A DNA stretch of 64,000 nucleotides from Brevibacterium permense (GCF_025506275.1 NZ_QYCP01000093.1:1-64000); one strand, 5' to 3'; counted from the first letter of the stretch, positions 8,317 to 16,979 are shown. Notes: generated from the letters alone by a model not told the origin. A program made the numbers and translations.

Positions 8317-8525
8317 GACGATTCCTCCTGAAGTGAGAAGATCTCTTCGACTGTCGTGTCCAAGGCTCGGGCGATGCGCAGCGCCAGATAGACGCTGGGG
8401 GCGTAGTCGCCGCGCTCGGTCGCGATGATCGTCTGCCGCGACACCCCGGTGAGCTGGGCCAACTGTGCCTGCGTCAGCCCCGCAGCCTTGCGGACCTGCT
8501 TGAGGTCCGAGGTCTGAACTTCCAT
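8313..8525 (-). CDS. XRE-family helix-turn-helix regulator
   Basis: A 70-residue, single-domain Cro/CI-type DNA-binding protein. The helix-turn-helix is LTQAQLAQLTGVSRQTIIAT, followed by the usual ALRIARALDTTVEEIFSLQ. ATG 8525 is preferred over a TTG six codons upstream because AAGGAA precedes it. It belongs to the short YozG-like class that usually accompanies a membrane protein, as here. Repeated TTGACAT/ATGTCAA half-sites upstream suggest autoregulation. Confidence 0.85.
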   Translation of the reverse strand: MEVQTSDLKQVRKAAGLTQAQLAQLTGVSRQTIIATERGDYAPSVYLALRIARALDTTVEEIFSLQEESS

Positions 8526-8535
8526 ACCGTTCCTT

Positions 8536-8604
8536 GATGTCAACTTCTCTTTACGTCAATAAGTAAAGCATGTTTGACATTGTGATGTCAATGATATTTG
8601 ACAT
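8536..8604. promoter_or_regulatory. Cluster of TTGACAT dyads upstream of XRE gene
   Basis: Four half-sites lie within 70 nt: ATGTCAA at 8537-8543, TTGACAT at 8574-8580, ATGTCAA at 8585-8591 and TTGACAT at 8598-8604. The second and third make a perfect dyad with a 4-nt spacer, and the third and fourth make a perfect dyad with a 6-nt spacer. They overlap the probable promoter of the XRE gene. Their use as its operator is inferred. Confidence 0.55.
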
Positions 8605-8605
8605 T

Positions 8606-8830
8606 GCCGAGGCGGCCCCGCTGTTCCGTACCCCGCAGGCTCGCGTTTGAGCCACTGGTGCTGGGCTGAGCGGTCGCGCCGCCATCCCTTCCGCGCATCA
8701 CATCCCGCAAACGCGAAAACACCCCGCCGCAACGGGGTGTTTTCGCGCTATGGGTGATGGATGCGCACGTGCCGGTGCGAAGCGTGACTTAAGCGCGGGT
8801 ATGGCACCAATGGTGAGGGCTGCAACACAG
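8606..8830. repeat. Paralogous 3'-UTR repeat, copy 1
   Basis: This stretch aligns over about 200 nt with 13903-14107. A 65-nt core (8704-8768 against 14000-14064) is nearly identical and holds a terminator hairpin followed by CGCTATGGGTGATGGATGCGCAC. Outside the core the match is looser but collinear, starting with GCCGAGGCGGCC. It holds no gene and lies 3' of the cupin gene on the minus strand. Confidence 0.65.
8712..8747. terminator. Intrinsic terminator with 15-bp stem
   Basis: CGCGAAAACACCCCG pairs perfectly with CGGGGTGTTTTCGCG around the loop CCGCAA. A and T runs inside both arms make it usable in either direction. It is the expected terminator of the cupin/oxidoreductase unit. Confidence 0.75.
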
Positions 8831-8841
8831 GGCCTGGGCGC

Positions 8842-9189
8842 TCAGTAGATGACGTAGACCTTGCGCACCGTCTCTGTGACATCTCAGCGTCCGGTCCAGC
8901 CGACAGGCAAGACGACGAACGAACCTGTCGAGATCTCCACCTGCTGCCCGGACTCGTCATCGGTCAGAGTCGCGCGCCCGGAGAGGATGTAGCAGACCTC
9001 GGTATCGGGGCGGTCGATGACCGGCCAGCCGCCGGGCTGGCACTCCCAGATCCCGGTCTGAGCGCTGTTGCCCGGGTCGACGGGGAGAGTGCGCAGCAGG
9101 GGATTGCCGCTGTCGGCGCCTGCGCGCACGCCGGCATCCTTGAGTGAGCCGTCGATGTCGTTGGCGGGAATGTGAGTGAGAGTGGTCAT
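8842..9189 (-). pseudogene. Cupin_3-domain protein interrupted by in-frame TGA
   Basis: A small cupin of the type found beside FAD amine oxidoreductases. The frame from ATG 9189 encodes a beta-barrel with GIWECQPGGWPVID, CYILSGRATLTDD and GSFVVLPVGWTGR, then hits TGA at 8884-8886. Translation in the same frame past the stop gives DVTETVRKVYVIY and a second TGA at 8842. Family members usually continue GWTGRW.V.ETVRKVYV, so the TGA stands where a Trp codon (TGG) is expected. The simplest reading is a single-base nonsense mutation or sequencing error that removes the last beta-strand. Whether the 101-residue product is stable is unknown. It follows the oxidoreductase gene by 74 nt and is probably co-transcribed with it. 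Confidence 0.8.
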
Positions 9190-9263
9190 GGGAATCCCTT
9201 CTGAGTGTGAGTTTGAGTTTGGAAGTGAGTATTGGTGGTTGGCAGACGTGGAACGGATTGAGG

Positions 9264-10712
9264 TCAGTGCGCCCCGGTGAGCTTTTCGAGCAGAGCCGAG
9301 ATCTTCGAGGGCCGCTTCGTGATCCGCTCCTCGAAGTCCCCGAGCTCGGCCGCGGCCAGTCCGGCATTGACCCCGACCCAACGGAACGGTTCGATCTCCC
9401 ACTTCGGTGACCGGTGGTCGACGATCGGCAGGGAGTTGAGCTCGTCGGGCTTATTGAGGATGAGGTTGCGCAGGACTCGCGCCGCCAGGTTGCTGGTGGC
9501 GACTCCATCGCCGACGTAGGGTCCGGCCCAGGCGATTCCGCGGGAGCGGTCGAGTCCGACCGAGGGGAACCAGTCGCGGGGGACTCCGAGCGGTCCGCCC
9601 CAGCGGTGGGCGATGGGCACGTCGCGCAGCTGTGGGAAGAAGTCGTGCATGGTGTCGACGATCTTGTTGTGGATGCGAGTGTCGGTGTCGAACCGCGGAT
9701 CGACCCGGGACATGAAGTGATACGGGGCTCCGCGTCCGCCGAACACGATCCGTCCATCGGCTGTCGACTGGGCGTAGATGCGCAGATTCCGCAGATCGTT
9801 GAATGCCTTCCGGCCGTCGAGCCCGAGCTCGGAGCGGAGGTCGGCAGACAGCGGTTCGGTAGCCACCACCAGCGAATACAGCGGTGCGACTTCGCGTCGG
9901 TACTGCGGGAATTCGGGGGTGTAGGCCTCGGTTGCCCGCACGACCACCTCGGCGGAGACGACCCCGCCAGGGGTCCCCACTCGACCGGATTCCATCGTCA
10001 GGGCGGGGGTGTCCTCATAGATGGTTCCACCGTGCGATTCGACCCACGCCGCCAGCCCTCGCACGAGGTGATCGGGTTGGATGACCGCACAGTGCGGAGT
10101 GAACGTCGCACCAAGCACCGAGGTGGCCCTGACCTGGTCGGCCGCCTCGGCGGCGTCGAGGAATTTGAACTGACCGTGGGCACCGAAGTCCTCCGTCGCC
10201 TTGACCGATGCCCGCGCCCTGGCCAGCTGTGCCGGGTTGCGCGCCAAGGAGATGAACCCTTCCTTCGCATAGTCGCAGTCGATGCCTTCGTCAGTGCTGA
10301 CCCGACCGATCTCGTCAACGGCGTCGTTCATCGCGTGCTGCAGGTCGAGTGCCGCAGTGTGCCCGTGGAAATGGGCGACCCGAGCCAGCGAGATCGGAAA
10401 GATCGCCGAGGCCCAGCCGCCGTTGCGACCGGATGCACCGAAGCCGGCGACCTCCTTCTCCACGATGGCGACCCTGAGGCTCGGGTCTTCCCTGAGCAGG
10501 TAATACGCGGTCCACGATCCTGTGTAGCCGGCCCCGACGACGGCGACGTCGACGGTGATGTCCTCATCCAAAGCCGCCCGCCGTTGCCCGGTCCGGTCGG
10601 TCTTCCACAGGGCTGTCTCCTGCGACGTGGTCGGTGTCCCCTCAGCCGGTGTCGCTGCGACAGTCGAGCCGGTGGTGTCTGCGAGCGTATTGGGGGAGTG
10701 GGAAGTGCGCAC
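9264..10712 (-). CDS. FAD-dependent amine/amino-acid oxidoreductase (DAO family, PuuB-like)
   Basis: A 482-residue flavoprotein. A 50-residue Thr/Ala-rich tail precedes the dinucleotide-binding motif VAVVGAGYTGSWTAYYLL (about 55) and the GASGRNGGWAS signature of the DAO family. Similar proteins include gamma-glutamylputrescine oxidase (PuuB). The C-terminal FAD motif is GIAWAGPYVGDGVATSNLAAR. It is expected to oxidise an amine or secondary amino acid with release of H2O2. It is divergent from a PucR activator and near an APC permease, a setting that fits putrescine, GABA or related amine use. Substrate is inferred only. The start could be a few codons internal. Confidence 0.83.
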   Translation of the reverse strand: MRTSHSPNTLADTTGSTVAATPAEGTPTTSQETALWKTDRTGQRRAALDEDITVDVAVVGAGYTGSWTAYYLLREDPSLRVAIVEKEVAGFGASGRNGGWASAIFPISLARVAHFHGHTAALDLQHAMNDAVDEIGRVSTDEGIDCDYAKEGFISLARNPAQLARARASVKATEDFGAHGQFKFLDAAEAADQVRATSVLGATFTPHCAVIQPDHLVRGLAAWVESHGGTIYEDTPALTMESGRVGTPGGVVSAEVVVRATEAYTPEFPQYRREVAPLYSLVVATEPLSADLRSELGLDGRKAFNDLRNLRIYAQSTADGRIVFGGRGAPYHFMSRVDPRFDTDTRIHNKIVDTMHDFFPQLRDVPIAHRWGGPLGVPRDWFPSVGLDRSRGIAWAGPYVGDGVATSNLAARVLRNLILNKPDELNSLPIVDHRSPKWEIEPFRWVGVNAGLAAAELGDFEERITKRPSKISALLEKLTGAH

Positions 10713-10909
10713 GGGGTCTCCTTCGTTGGAGGGTCAGTGGAGTGCTGTTGAGCTGTATGAGATCAGTATTCGCGGTCGTTCTGCGCCCAGGCACCCGTGA
10801 TGTGCACAGCCTTCTGTCTCCCTTTCATACGTTTGGCTAGTCTCGTCCGGCTCGCGCATGTGATGATGTGGATCTGTCCGCCCGATTCGACAGGGCACTC
10901 CAATGAAGG

Positions 10910-12382
10910 ATGATGATGATCTCGGTAGATGATCTGGCTGCCCTGCCGACGATGGGCCTCGAGTTCGTGGCCGGTCAGGCCGGCGGCCATCGGATGGTCA
11001 CGTGGGCACACGTGTGCGATCTCGACGACCCATGGAACTGGGTAGGATCCGGAGACCTGGTGATGACCACCGGCCCGGGAATCCCCAAAGCCCCTGCTGA
11101 CCAGGTGGAATGGTTGGATAAGATCGTCGACGCCGGAGTCAGCGCACTCGTTCTCGCGCTCGGACCGAAGAGTCCCGCGGCAAGCGAGCAGATGCTGGAA
11201 GCTGCGACCGCGCGCAAGTTCCCGGTGCTCACCGGTCGGTTCGATCTGCAGTTCGTCACTCTTGCCCGAGCCGTCATCGAAAGCTCCATCGATGCCGAAC
11301 GACGTCGCATCGCAGCGATCAGACGTCTGTATGACGTCAACAGCATGGAGGTCGAAACCGGACAGAGCATCGGCAAACGGCTCAGCGCTCTGGAGAAGAT
11401 CAGCGGGTGGGCGCTGTGCCTATGGGATGAACGGGAGGACACCGTTCTGTTCGCCGGTCGTCATGCCGAGCGCGCGGGTCTCAGCGACGCCCCGGACACC
11501 GCCGCCGAAGCGATTGCGCTGCCCGGTGATCCCCACCTCCGGCTGGTCGCTTCACCGCTCGTCGATGCGCTGCCGGACAAACCCCTGTTGGCTCATGTTG
11601 TCGGGCTGCTCACCATGGAGTTCCGCTACCGAGGCGCAGAGCAGGACCGACTGCGGCAATCAGGTCAGGAGCTCTTCTCCGGGCTGCTGGCAGAGACGAT
11701 CACACCCTCGGCGGTGTGGCCCGAGCTCAACCGGCGCGGACTGACAGAGGCGGTGGTCATCGCCTGCTGGAGGTCGACCTCCGAGGCCGAACCGGCCGAT
11801 GGCGATGTGCACCGCCGCACGTGGCTCGATGGACTTGCCCCGTTGCTGTTCCGCCAGGGCTCTCAGCTGCTGGGCGTCGTCCCCGACGACATTGATCTTC
11901 TGCACAGAATCGCCGAGGCGGTCGGCCCTGACGTCGTCACCGGTGTCAGCTCGACGCTGACCTCGAATTCCTCCTTCCCCGAGGTGGTCCGCCAAGCGAA
12001 GCTGGCAGGATCACGTGCAGTGGAGCTGCAATCACCCGTCGTCAGGTACGACGACGACCAGACCGTGTCGATGTTCCCCGCGACTCCTGCCGAGGTGAGG
12101 AGCCTGGTCCGAGGGATTCTCGGTCCGGTCATCGACTACGATCGGGCGAACTCCACCGATCTGGTCGCCTCGGTGAGGGTATTCCTCGGCAACGACGGCA
12201 ACTGGAGTCGCAGCGCCGAACAGCTGACCATCCACCGGCAGACCCTCGTCTACCGAATGAACAAGGTCACCGAACTCATCGGCTTCGCGCCCGCCTCATC
12301 GCGGGGAACGGCGCTGCTGTGGTTGGCGATCGAGAGCGCTCGCCGCACCGGCATTGACCTCGCCGACATCGTCGCCGACTGA
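10910..12382 (+). CDS. PucR-family transcriptional activator
   Basis: A 490-residue regulator with the purine-catabolism PucR N-terminal domain (about residues 5-125, DDPWNWVGSGDLVMTTG), a middle GGDEF-like fold and a C-terminal PucR helix-turn-helix (about 430-485: SRSAEQLTIHRQTLVYRMNK). Three ATG codons in a row open the frame; the third (10916) has the best spacing to GAAGGA. It is divergent from the FAD oxidoreductase and convergent with the permease, so it probably activates this amine-use cluster. Its last 87 nt overlap the 3' end of the permease gene on the other strand. Confidence 0.87.
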   Translation: MMMISVDDLAALPTMGLEFVAGQAGGHRMVTWAHVCDLDDPWNWVGSGDLVMTTGPGIPKAPADQVEWLDKIVDAGVSALVLALGPKSPAASEQMLEAATARKFPVLTGRFDLQFVTLARAVIESSIDAERRRIAAIRRLYDVNSMEVETGQSIGKRLSALEKISGWALCLWDEREDTVLFAGRHAERAGLSDAPDTAAEAIALPGDPHLRLVASPLVDALPDKPLLAHVVGLLTMEFRYRGAEQDRLRQSGQELFSGLLAETITPSAVWPELNRRGLTEAVVIACWRSTSEAEPADGDVHRRTWLDGLAPLLFRQGSQLLGVVPDDIDLLHRIAEAVGPDVVTGVSSTLTSNSSFPEVVRQAKLAGSRAVELQSPVVRYDDDQTVSMFPATPAEVRSLVRGILGPVIDYDRANSTDLVASVRVFLGNDGNWSRSAEQLTIHRQTLVYRMNKVTELIGFAPASSRGTALLWLAIESARRTGIDLADIVAD

Positions 12383-13774
12383 AGGAGTCTGTCGGCGACG
12401 GCGGGTGGCGAAGTGGATGATCGACAGGATCGCCCACACCGCCAGTCCCTGCAGGAGCTCGATGCGCAGGTCGGAGCGGAAGAGCATGCTGATGAGCACG
12501 GCAGCGATGACGATCGTCACTGCTGCGGGCAGGTACGGGTAGAGCCACATCCTGAAGACGAGGACCTCCGGCTTCTCCTTCTCCCACTTGCGGCGCAGCT
12601 TGAGTTCCGAGAGGCAGATCATCAGGTAGACGAAGAGGAACACGGCTCCTGAGGAGTTGATGAGGAAGTCGAAGACATCCTCGGGGAAAAGCGCCGACAG
12701 TGCGACGCATCCATACCCGATGACGGTGCACGAGAGGATGCCGATGACGGGAACGCCGCGTTTGTTCGTCGTCGTCAGGACCTTCGGTGCGTCCCCGCGG
12801 TTGCCCATGACGAAGAGCATCCGCGATGCCGTGTACATCCCCGTGTTGAGGACGGAGAGTGCGGCGATGACGATGACGAGGTTGAGCAGGTCAGCCGTTG
12901 CGGGCACTCCGATGTGGTCGAGCGCAGTCACGAACGGTGATTCGCCCGGCACGATGGTGTTCCAGGGAACGACGATGACGATGAGGATCATCGAGAGGAT
13001 GAAGAACGCGAGGATGCGGAACACGACGGAATTGACCGCCCGGCGGATGGCCTTGACCGGTTCCTCTGACTCGGCTGCGGCGATGGTGGCGACTTCGACG
13101 CCGGTCATCGAGAAGACCACGGCGACGACTCCGGTGAAGAGGGTGAGCACGCCGTTGGGCAGCAGTCCGCCGTGTGCGGTGAGGTTGCTGAAGTCCGCGG
13201 ACTGACCGGGCCAGAGTCCGACGACGAAGGCCGCGCAGATGGCGATGAAGACGATGATGGCCGCGACCTTGATGCTCGCAAACCAGTATTCGGCCTCTCC
13301 GAATGTGCCGACGGACATGAGGTTGACCAGCGTCATGATGACCAGGACGGTGCCGGCGGTGGCCCAGACCGGGATGTCGGGGAACCAGCGTTGGATCGTC
13401 TGTCCGCAGACCACGGCTTCGAAGCCGACGAGGATGACCCAGAAGTACCAGTACAGCCAGCCGGTGGTGAAGCCCGCCCAGCGGCCGAGCCCCATATGGG
13501 CATAGTCGGTGAATGAGCCGGTGGTCGGTTTGGCAGCCGCCATCTCGCCGAGCATGCGCATGACGAGGAAGACGATGATCCCGGTGATGCCGTAGGAGAC
13601 GAAGGCCAGCGGTCCGGCATCGGCGATGATGGCGCTTGACCCGACGAACAGGCCCGCGCCGATCACTCCGCCGAGTGCAAGCATCGTGAGGTGACGCTGC
13701 TTGAGGCCCTTCTTCAGCTGATTCCCGCCGTCGGTCGCCGTGCTCGATGGTGAGCCGGTGGGTGCTTCTTTCAC
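12296..13774 (-). CDS. APC-superfamily amino-acid permease (GABA/AnsP-like)
   Basis: A 492-residue inner-membrane permease with about 12 helices. The N-terminal signature LKQRHLTMLALGGVIGAGLFVGSS is typical of the amino-acid transporter family (AAT), and the EAVVCGQ and SRMLFVMGNRGDAPK segments fit the same group. GTG 13774 follows a strong GAGGAGG site, which is why it was preferred over an upstream in-frame start. The last 29 residues (rich in Arg, Gln and Ala) are encoded antisense to the 3' end of the PucR gene. The likely role is import of an amino acid or amine catabolised by the neighbouring flavoenzyme. Substrate unknown. Confidence 0.88.
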   Translation of the reverse strand: MKEAPTGSPSSTATDGGNQLKKGLKQRHLTMLALGGVIGAGLFVGSSAIIADAGPLAFVSYGITGIIVFLVMRMLGEMAAAKPTTGSFTDYAHMGLGRWAGFTTGWLYWYFWVILVGFEAVVCGQTIQRWFPDIPVWATAGTVLVIMTLVNLMSVGTFGEAEYWFASIKVAAIIVFIAICAAFVVGLWPGQSADFSNLTAHGGLLPNGVLTLFTGVVAVVFSMTGVEVATIAAAESEEPVKAIRRAVNSVVFRILAFFILSMILIVIVVPWNTIVPGESPFVTALDHIGVPATADLLNLVIVIAALSVLNTGMYTASRMLFVMGNRGDAPKVLTTTNKRGVPVIGILSCTVIGYGCVALSALFPEDVFDFLINSSGAVFLFVYLMICLSELKLRRKWEKEKPEVLVFRMWLYPYLPAAVTIVIAAVLISMLFRSDLRIELLQGLAVWAILSIIHFATRRRRQTPSVGDDVGEVNAGAASALDRQPQQRRSPR

Positions 13775-13902
13775 GTGACTACCTCCTCGTAGTTGTGTCA
13801 GATCCACCCTGCGCGCTCCCTCATCCGCCCGCTATGCGGCATTGGTACAGGCAGTCTGGGGTCGTTCATACAGGTGGACAGCAGAGTTGGTGGGGATTTC
13901 GC

Positions 13903-14107
13903 CGAGGAGGCCCTGCAGTAGCGGGATCGCGCAGGCTCGCGATCGGGCCACCACGGCCGCGCTGAGCCAGTGGGCCGTCGCCGCCTCCGTACATCACCTC
14001 CCGCAAACGCGAAATCACCCCGTCGCAACGGGGTGTTTTCTCGCTATGGGTGATGGATGCGCACCGGCCGGTGCGAAAAGAGACTCACGCGAGGGCGTGG
14101 CACTGAC
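13903..14107. repeat. Paralogous 3'-UTR repeat, copy 2
   Basis: Counterpart of 8606-8830. The 65-nt core at 14000-14064 is nearly identical to 8704-8768, and the flanks are recognisably related (GCGCAGGCTCGCG and ACATCACCTCCCGCAAACGC). It lies 3' of the MFS gene on the minus strand, the same relative position as copy 1. Confidence 0.65.
14011..14040. terminator. Intrinsic terminator hairpin in repeat copy 2
   Basis: CACCCCG (14016-14022) pairs with CGGGGTG (14029-14035), extended by GAAA/TTTC after one T-T mismatch. The loop is TCGCAA, and T runs follow in both orientations. Confidence 0.7.
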
Positions 14108-14215
14108 GATGACGGATGCTCGCCGAGGCGGTCGCCGGCATGCGGCACTGCCGCCCATTGCACGTGACACCAGCGCGCGAGACAGCGATCGCGCAAGCGC
14201 TTGCTTCAGCGCGCT

Positions 14216-15457
14216 TTACGATTCCACAACTCGCTCGCGCCGACGGTCCTTCTCCAGTCGCGCCTCGTGACTCGACCTGGAAGGGTTGAGCAGCTTGAGC
14301 AGCGACAGGGCAATCACAGCCCCCAGAACCGCGCAGCCGGCGGGCAGCAGCATTGCAGTCTTCGCATCGTAGGCGTCGATGACGTTGCCGGCGACCGCCG
14401 ATCCGAAGGCGACGCCGAAGCCCAGCGATGTGCCCAACCAGGCGAACGCCTCGGTGAGGCGGCGCGGGGGAGCGAGCTGCTCGATGACGGAGTTCGCGCC
14501 GATGAGGCTCGGTGCGATCGCCGATCCGACGACGATGAGGATGATGCCGTAGGTGACCATCGAGTTCGCCAGCAGCATCAGGCACGCGCCCACGGCCAGT
14601 GCGGACACGGCCACGCCGAAGCGGTGGTGAACGGCGGCCTGCCAGTTGCGGGCTCCGTACAGCGCGCCGGAGATCAGCGACCCCAGCGCCAGGCAGGACA
14701 GCAGCACGCCGGCGGTGGACTTCACACCGAGTTCGTCGGCGAAGGCGACGGCGATGACGTCGATGGCGCCGAAGTTCACGCCGAGGAAGATATTGACGAT
14801 GATGATCGCGAAGATGCCCGGGTTCGAGAACACGTGGCCCTTCGCCTCGGTCGTCCGCTCCACCGGTGGGGGCTCGGTCGACTTCTGGATGTAGAGCAGG
14901 AGCGATCCCACGCCGACGGTGATCATCGAGAGGATGATTCCGGCCGGCGGCCACACGGCGGTGGCGAGCACCGTGGCCAGCACCGGTCCGGAGACGAACA
15001 TCAGCTCATCGGCGACCGATTCCCATGAGAACGCGGTCTGCAGCTTCTTCGGCGTGTCGACGATATGCGACCAGCGCGATCGCACCAGGGAGCCGACGGA
15101 GCCGACGGTGGCGCCGCCGATGCCGGCGAAGACGAAGACGAATCCCGTCCACCATTCCTCGTACACGGAGACGATGAGCAGGGCCAACGCGATGAGGTGG
15201 GTGACGACGATGGGCACCATGACCTTCGCCTGGCCGAGGCGGTCGACGAGGCGTGCGATCCCGGGGCCGGCAAGCGCTTGGATGATCATGTACACGGCAG
15301 AGACGATGCCCGCCATGCCGTAGGACCCGGTCACGCCCTGGATGAAGAGGACGATGCCCAGACCCAGCACTGCGATGGGCATTCGGGCGACGAGACCGGC
15401 CAAGGAGAACTTGAGCGCACCGGGAAGCGACAGAATTTCCCGATAGTTATTGAACAC
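14216..15457 (-). CDS. MFS transporter
   Basis: A 413-residue major facilitator with about 12 helices and a highly basic C-terminal tail. The short cytosolic N terminus MFNNYREILSLPGALKFS leads straight into helix 1, and ARLVDRLGQAKVMVP resembles motif A between helices 2 and 3. It stands alone, with the 3'-UTR repeat downstream. It resembles small multidrug or metabolite exporters, but the substrate cannot be told. Confidence 0.82.
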   Translation of the reverse strand: MFNNYREILSLPGALKFSLAGLVARMPIAVLGLGIVLFIQGVTGSYGMAGIVSAVYMIIQALAGPGIARLVDRLGQAKVMVPIVVTHLIALALLIVSVYEEWWTGFVFVFAGIGGATVGSVGSLVRSRWSHIVDTPKKLQTAFSWESVADELMFVSGPVLATVLATAVWPPAGIILSMITVGVGSLLLYIQKSTEPPPVERTTEAKGHVFSNPGIFAIIIVNIFLGVNFGAIDVIAVAFADELGVKSTAGVLLSCLALGSLISGALYGARNWQAAVHHRFGVAVSALAVGACLMLLANSMVTYGIILIVVGSAIAPSLIGANSVIEQLAPPRRLTEAFAWLGTSLGFGVAFGSAVAGNVIDAYDAKTAMLLPAGCAVLGAVIALSLLKLLNPSRSSHEARLEKDRRRERVVES

Positions 15458-15626
15458 CAGGAAAGTCTATCCAGCCCTGACCCGACCGACCACGCCGAGC
15501 CCGCATTATTACTGGTGAGTCCCCTCACCTCGGCAGCGGATCCCATCAGCGAGCAGCGAACGGATGCCATTCCCGCCCACCGCGTCGAAATCGGGGATTT
15601 CGACGTCTGACAAGGCAGGACACCCC

Positions 15627-15638
15627 GCCGAGGCGGCC
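15627..15638 (+). repeat. Intergenic copy of 12-mer GCCGAGGCGGCC
   Basis: Exact copy in the non-coding gap between the MFS gene and the LCP gene. Other intergenic copies are at 8606, 16827, 25447 and 61115, all in the same orientation. Confidence 0.5.
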
Positions 15639-15711
15639 CACCCCTCCCGTCCGCCACCGCGCTTGGGCGCAGGGTGCGCCGTGCGGCTGAGAAATGGGTC
15701 ACCTCGGTCGC

Positions 15712-15719
15712 TATACAAT
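15712..15719 (+). promoter_or_regulatory. Probable -10 element of LCP gene
   Basis: TATACAAT stands out in GC-rich surroundings 60 nt before the chosen LCP start. No good -35 hexamer is seen at the usual spacing. Confidence 0.4.
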
Positions 15720-15779
15720 GAGCGGGATTGCCCAATGACCCCGGCGCCCGACGCCGACCGCCCGAATCCCGGAGTGCCG

Positions 15780-16820
15780 ATGACGGACAACACCACTTTC
15801 GACGATCTCTTCGACCACCAGAACGAGGAACAGCAGCCCCCGCGCAAGAAGAAGCGCGTCTGGCGCAAGGTCCTTGTTGCACTGCTGATCATCGTCATCC
15901 TCGGCGTGCTCGGCATCGGGCTCTACGTCTGGAGCGTCGGCCGGTCGTTCGACAAGAACGCGAACCAGCTCAGCGATGAGCAGGTCTTCGGCAAGACCGG
16001 AGGCGGCAAGGACGGCGACGGAACGAACATCCTGCTGCTCGGCTCGGACGAGTCGATGAAAGAAGTCGACGTCAACGATTCGCGCGGACTGCGCTCGGAC
16101 ACGATCATGGTCATGCATCTGCCCGAGGACGGCGGCAACGTCCAGATCATGTCGATCCCGCGCGACACCTACGTCGACATCGAGGGCCACGGAAAGTCGA
16201 AGATCAACGCGGCTCTGTCCTACGGCGGTCTGCCGCTGGCTGTGTCGACGGTCTCGGACTTCATCGGAACCGAACTCGATCATGTGGCGATCATCGACTT
16301 CGAGGGATTCAAGGCACTGACCGACAGCCTCGGCGGGGTGACCGTGAACTCCGAGCAGGCGTTCGAGAAGAACGGCTACACGTTCATCAAGGGCGAGAAC
16401 GTCCTCAACGGCGATCAGGCGTTGACCTTCGTGCGTGAGCGCAAGCAGTTCCAGGACGGCGACTTCCAGCGTGCGCGCAATCAGCAGGCGTTCATCCGCG
16501 GGCTGACGAACGAGATGATCTCGGCCGATACCCTGTCGAACCCGAAGAAGATCCAGGACATGGTCAAGAACTTCGCGCCGTACATGTACGTCGACTCGGG
16601 CCTGGATGCGAAGTACATCTCCTCGACCGCGTTCAACATGCGCGACGTCCGCCCCGGCGACATCGAATTCTTCACCGCCCCCGTCGCCGGCGTCGGCACC
16701 TCACCCGACGGTCAGTCGATCGTCAACGTCGATGAGGATGAGCTGAAGAAGGTCCGCGACGCGTTCAAGAACGACACCGTGGACGACTACGTGCAGAATG
16801 CCCCGGAGGCGCACCTGTAA
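15780..16820 (+). CDS. LytR-CpsA-Psr (LCP) family cell-wall ligase
   Basis: A 346-residue, single-pass type II membrane protein. A basic cytosolic tail (PPRKKKRVWRK) and one helix (about residues 28-50) precede an extracellular LCP domain with the family's conserved stretches RSDTIMVMHL, IMSIPRDTYVDI and KINAALSYGG. Conserved Arg residues in FVRERKQFQDGDFQRARNQQ bind the polyprenyl pyrophosphate. LCP enzymes transfer undecaprenyl-linked glycopolymers onto peptidoglycan. ATG 15780 (GGAG upstream) was chosen; ATG 15735, 15 codons earlier, would leave almost no leader after the TATACAAT element. The gene is monocistronic, ending in a bidirectional hairpin. Confidence 0.9.
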   Translation: MTDNTTFDDLFDHQNEEQQPPRKKKRVWRKVLVALLIIVILGVLGIGLYVWSVGRSFDKNANQLSDEQVFGKTGGGKDGDGTNILLLGSDESMKEVDVNDSRGLRSDTIMVMHLPEDGGNVQIMSIPRDTYVDIEGHGKSKINAALSYGGLPLAVSTVSDFIGTELDHVAIIDFEGFKALTDSLGGVTVNSEQAFEKNGYTFIKGENVLNGDQALTFVRERKQFQDGDFQRARNQQAFIRGLTNEMISADTLSNPKKIQDMVKNFAPYMYVDSGLDAKYISSTAFNMRDVRPGDIEFFTAPVAGVGTSPDGQSIVNVDEDELKKVRDAFKNDTVDDYVQNAPEAHL

Positions 16821-16826
16821 GACCTC

Positions 16827-16838
16827 GCCGAGGCGGCC
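16827..16838 (+). repeat. Intergenic copy of 12-mer GCCGAGGCGGCC
   Basis: Exact copy starting seven bases after the LCP stop codon. A one-mismatch copy in the same orientation follows at 16857-16868. Confidence 0.5.
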
Positions 16839-16910
16839 CTTCCTTGGGCAGCTCGCGCTGAGGCGGCCGACCGTGGCCGCAGCCGCGGACGCTCAGCTCC
16901 GCTGAGTCAC

Positions 16911-16955
16911 ACATCGAGCCCAGTTCCAGGATCATCCTGGAGCGGGGCTCGGTGT
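16911..16955. terminator. Bidirectional hairpin between convergent genes
   Basis: CGAGCCC pairs with GGGGCTCG around an inner perfect stem TCCAGGA/TCCTGGA. It sits between the convergent LCP gene and the secreted-protein gene and probably ends both transcripts. Confidence 0.65.
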
Positions 16956-16979
16956 ATCTGCGGTCAGAGGACTGGAACT

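Larger units (their letters stand above)
13775..14215. other. 441-nt gene-free region
   Basis: No credible gene. The right-hand end of the permease promoter region lies here, and the rest is the second copy of the 3'-UTR repeat (13903-14107) with its terminator. Confidence 0.6.

Noticed and set aside
9414..10751. Plus-strand frame of 445 codons
   Set aside because: Shadow of the FAD oxidoreductase gene, which has clear motifs.
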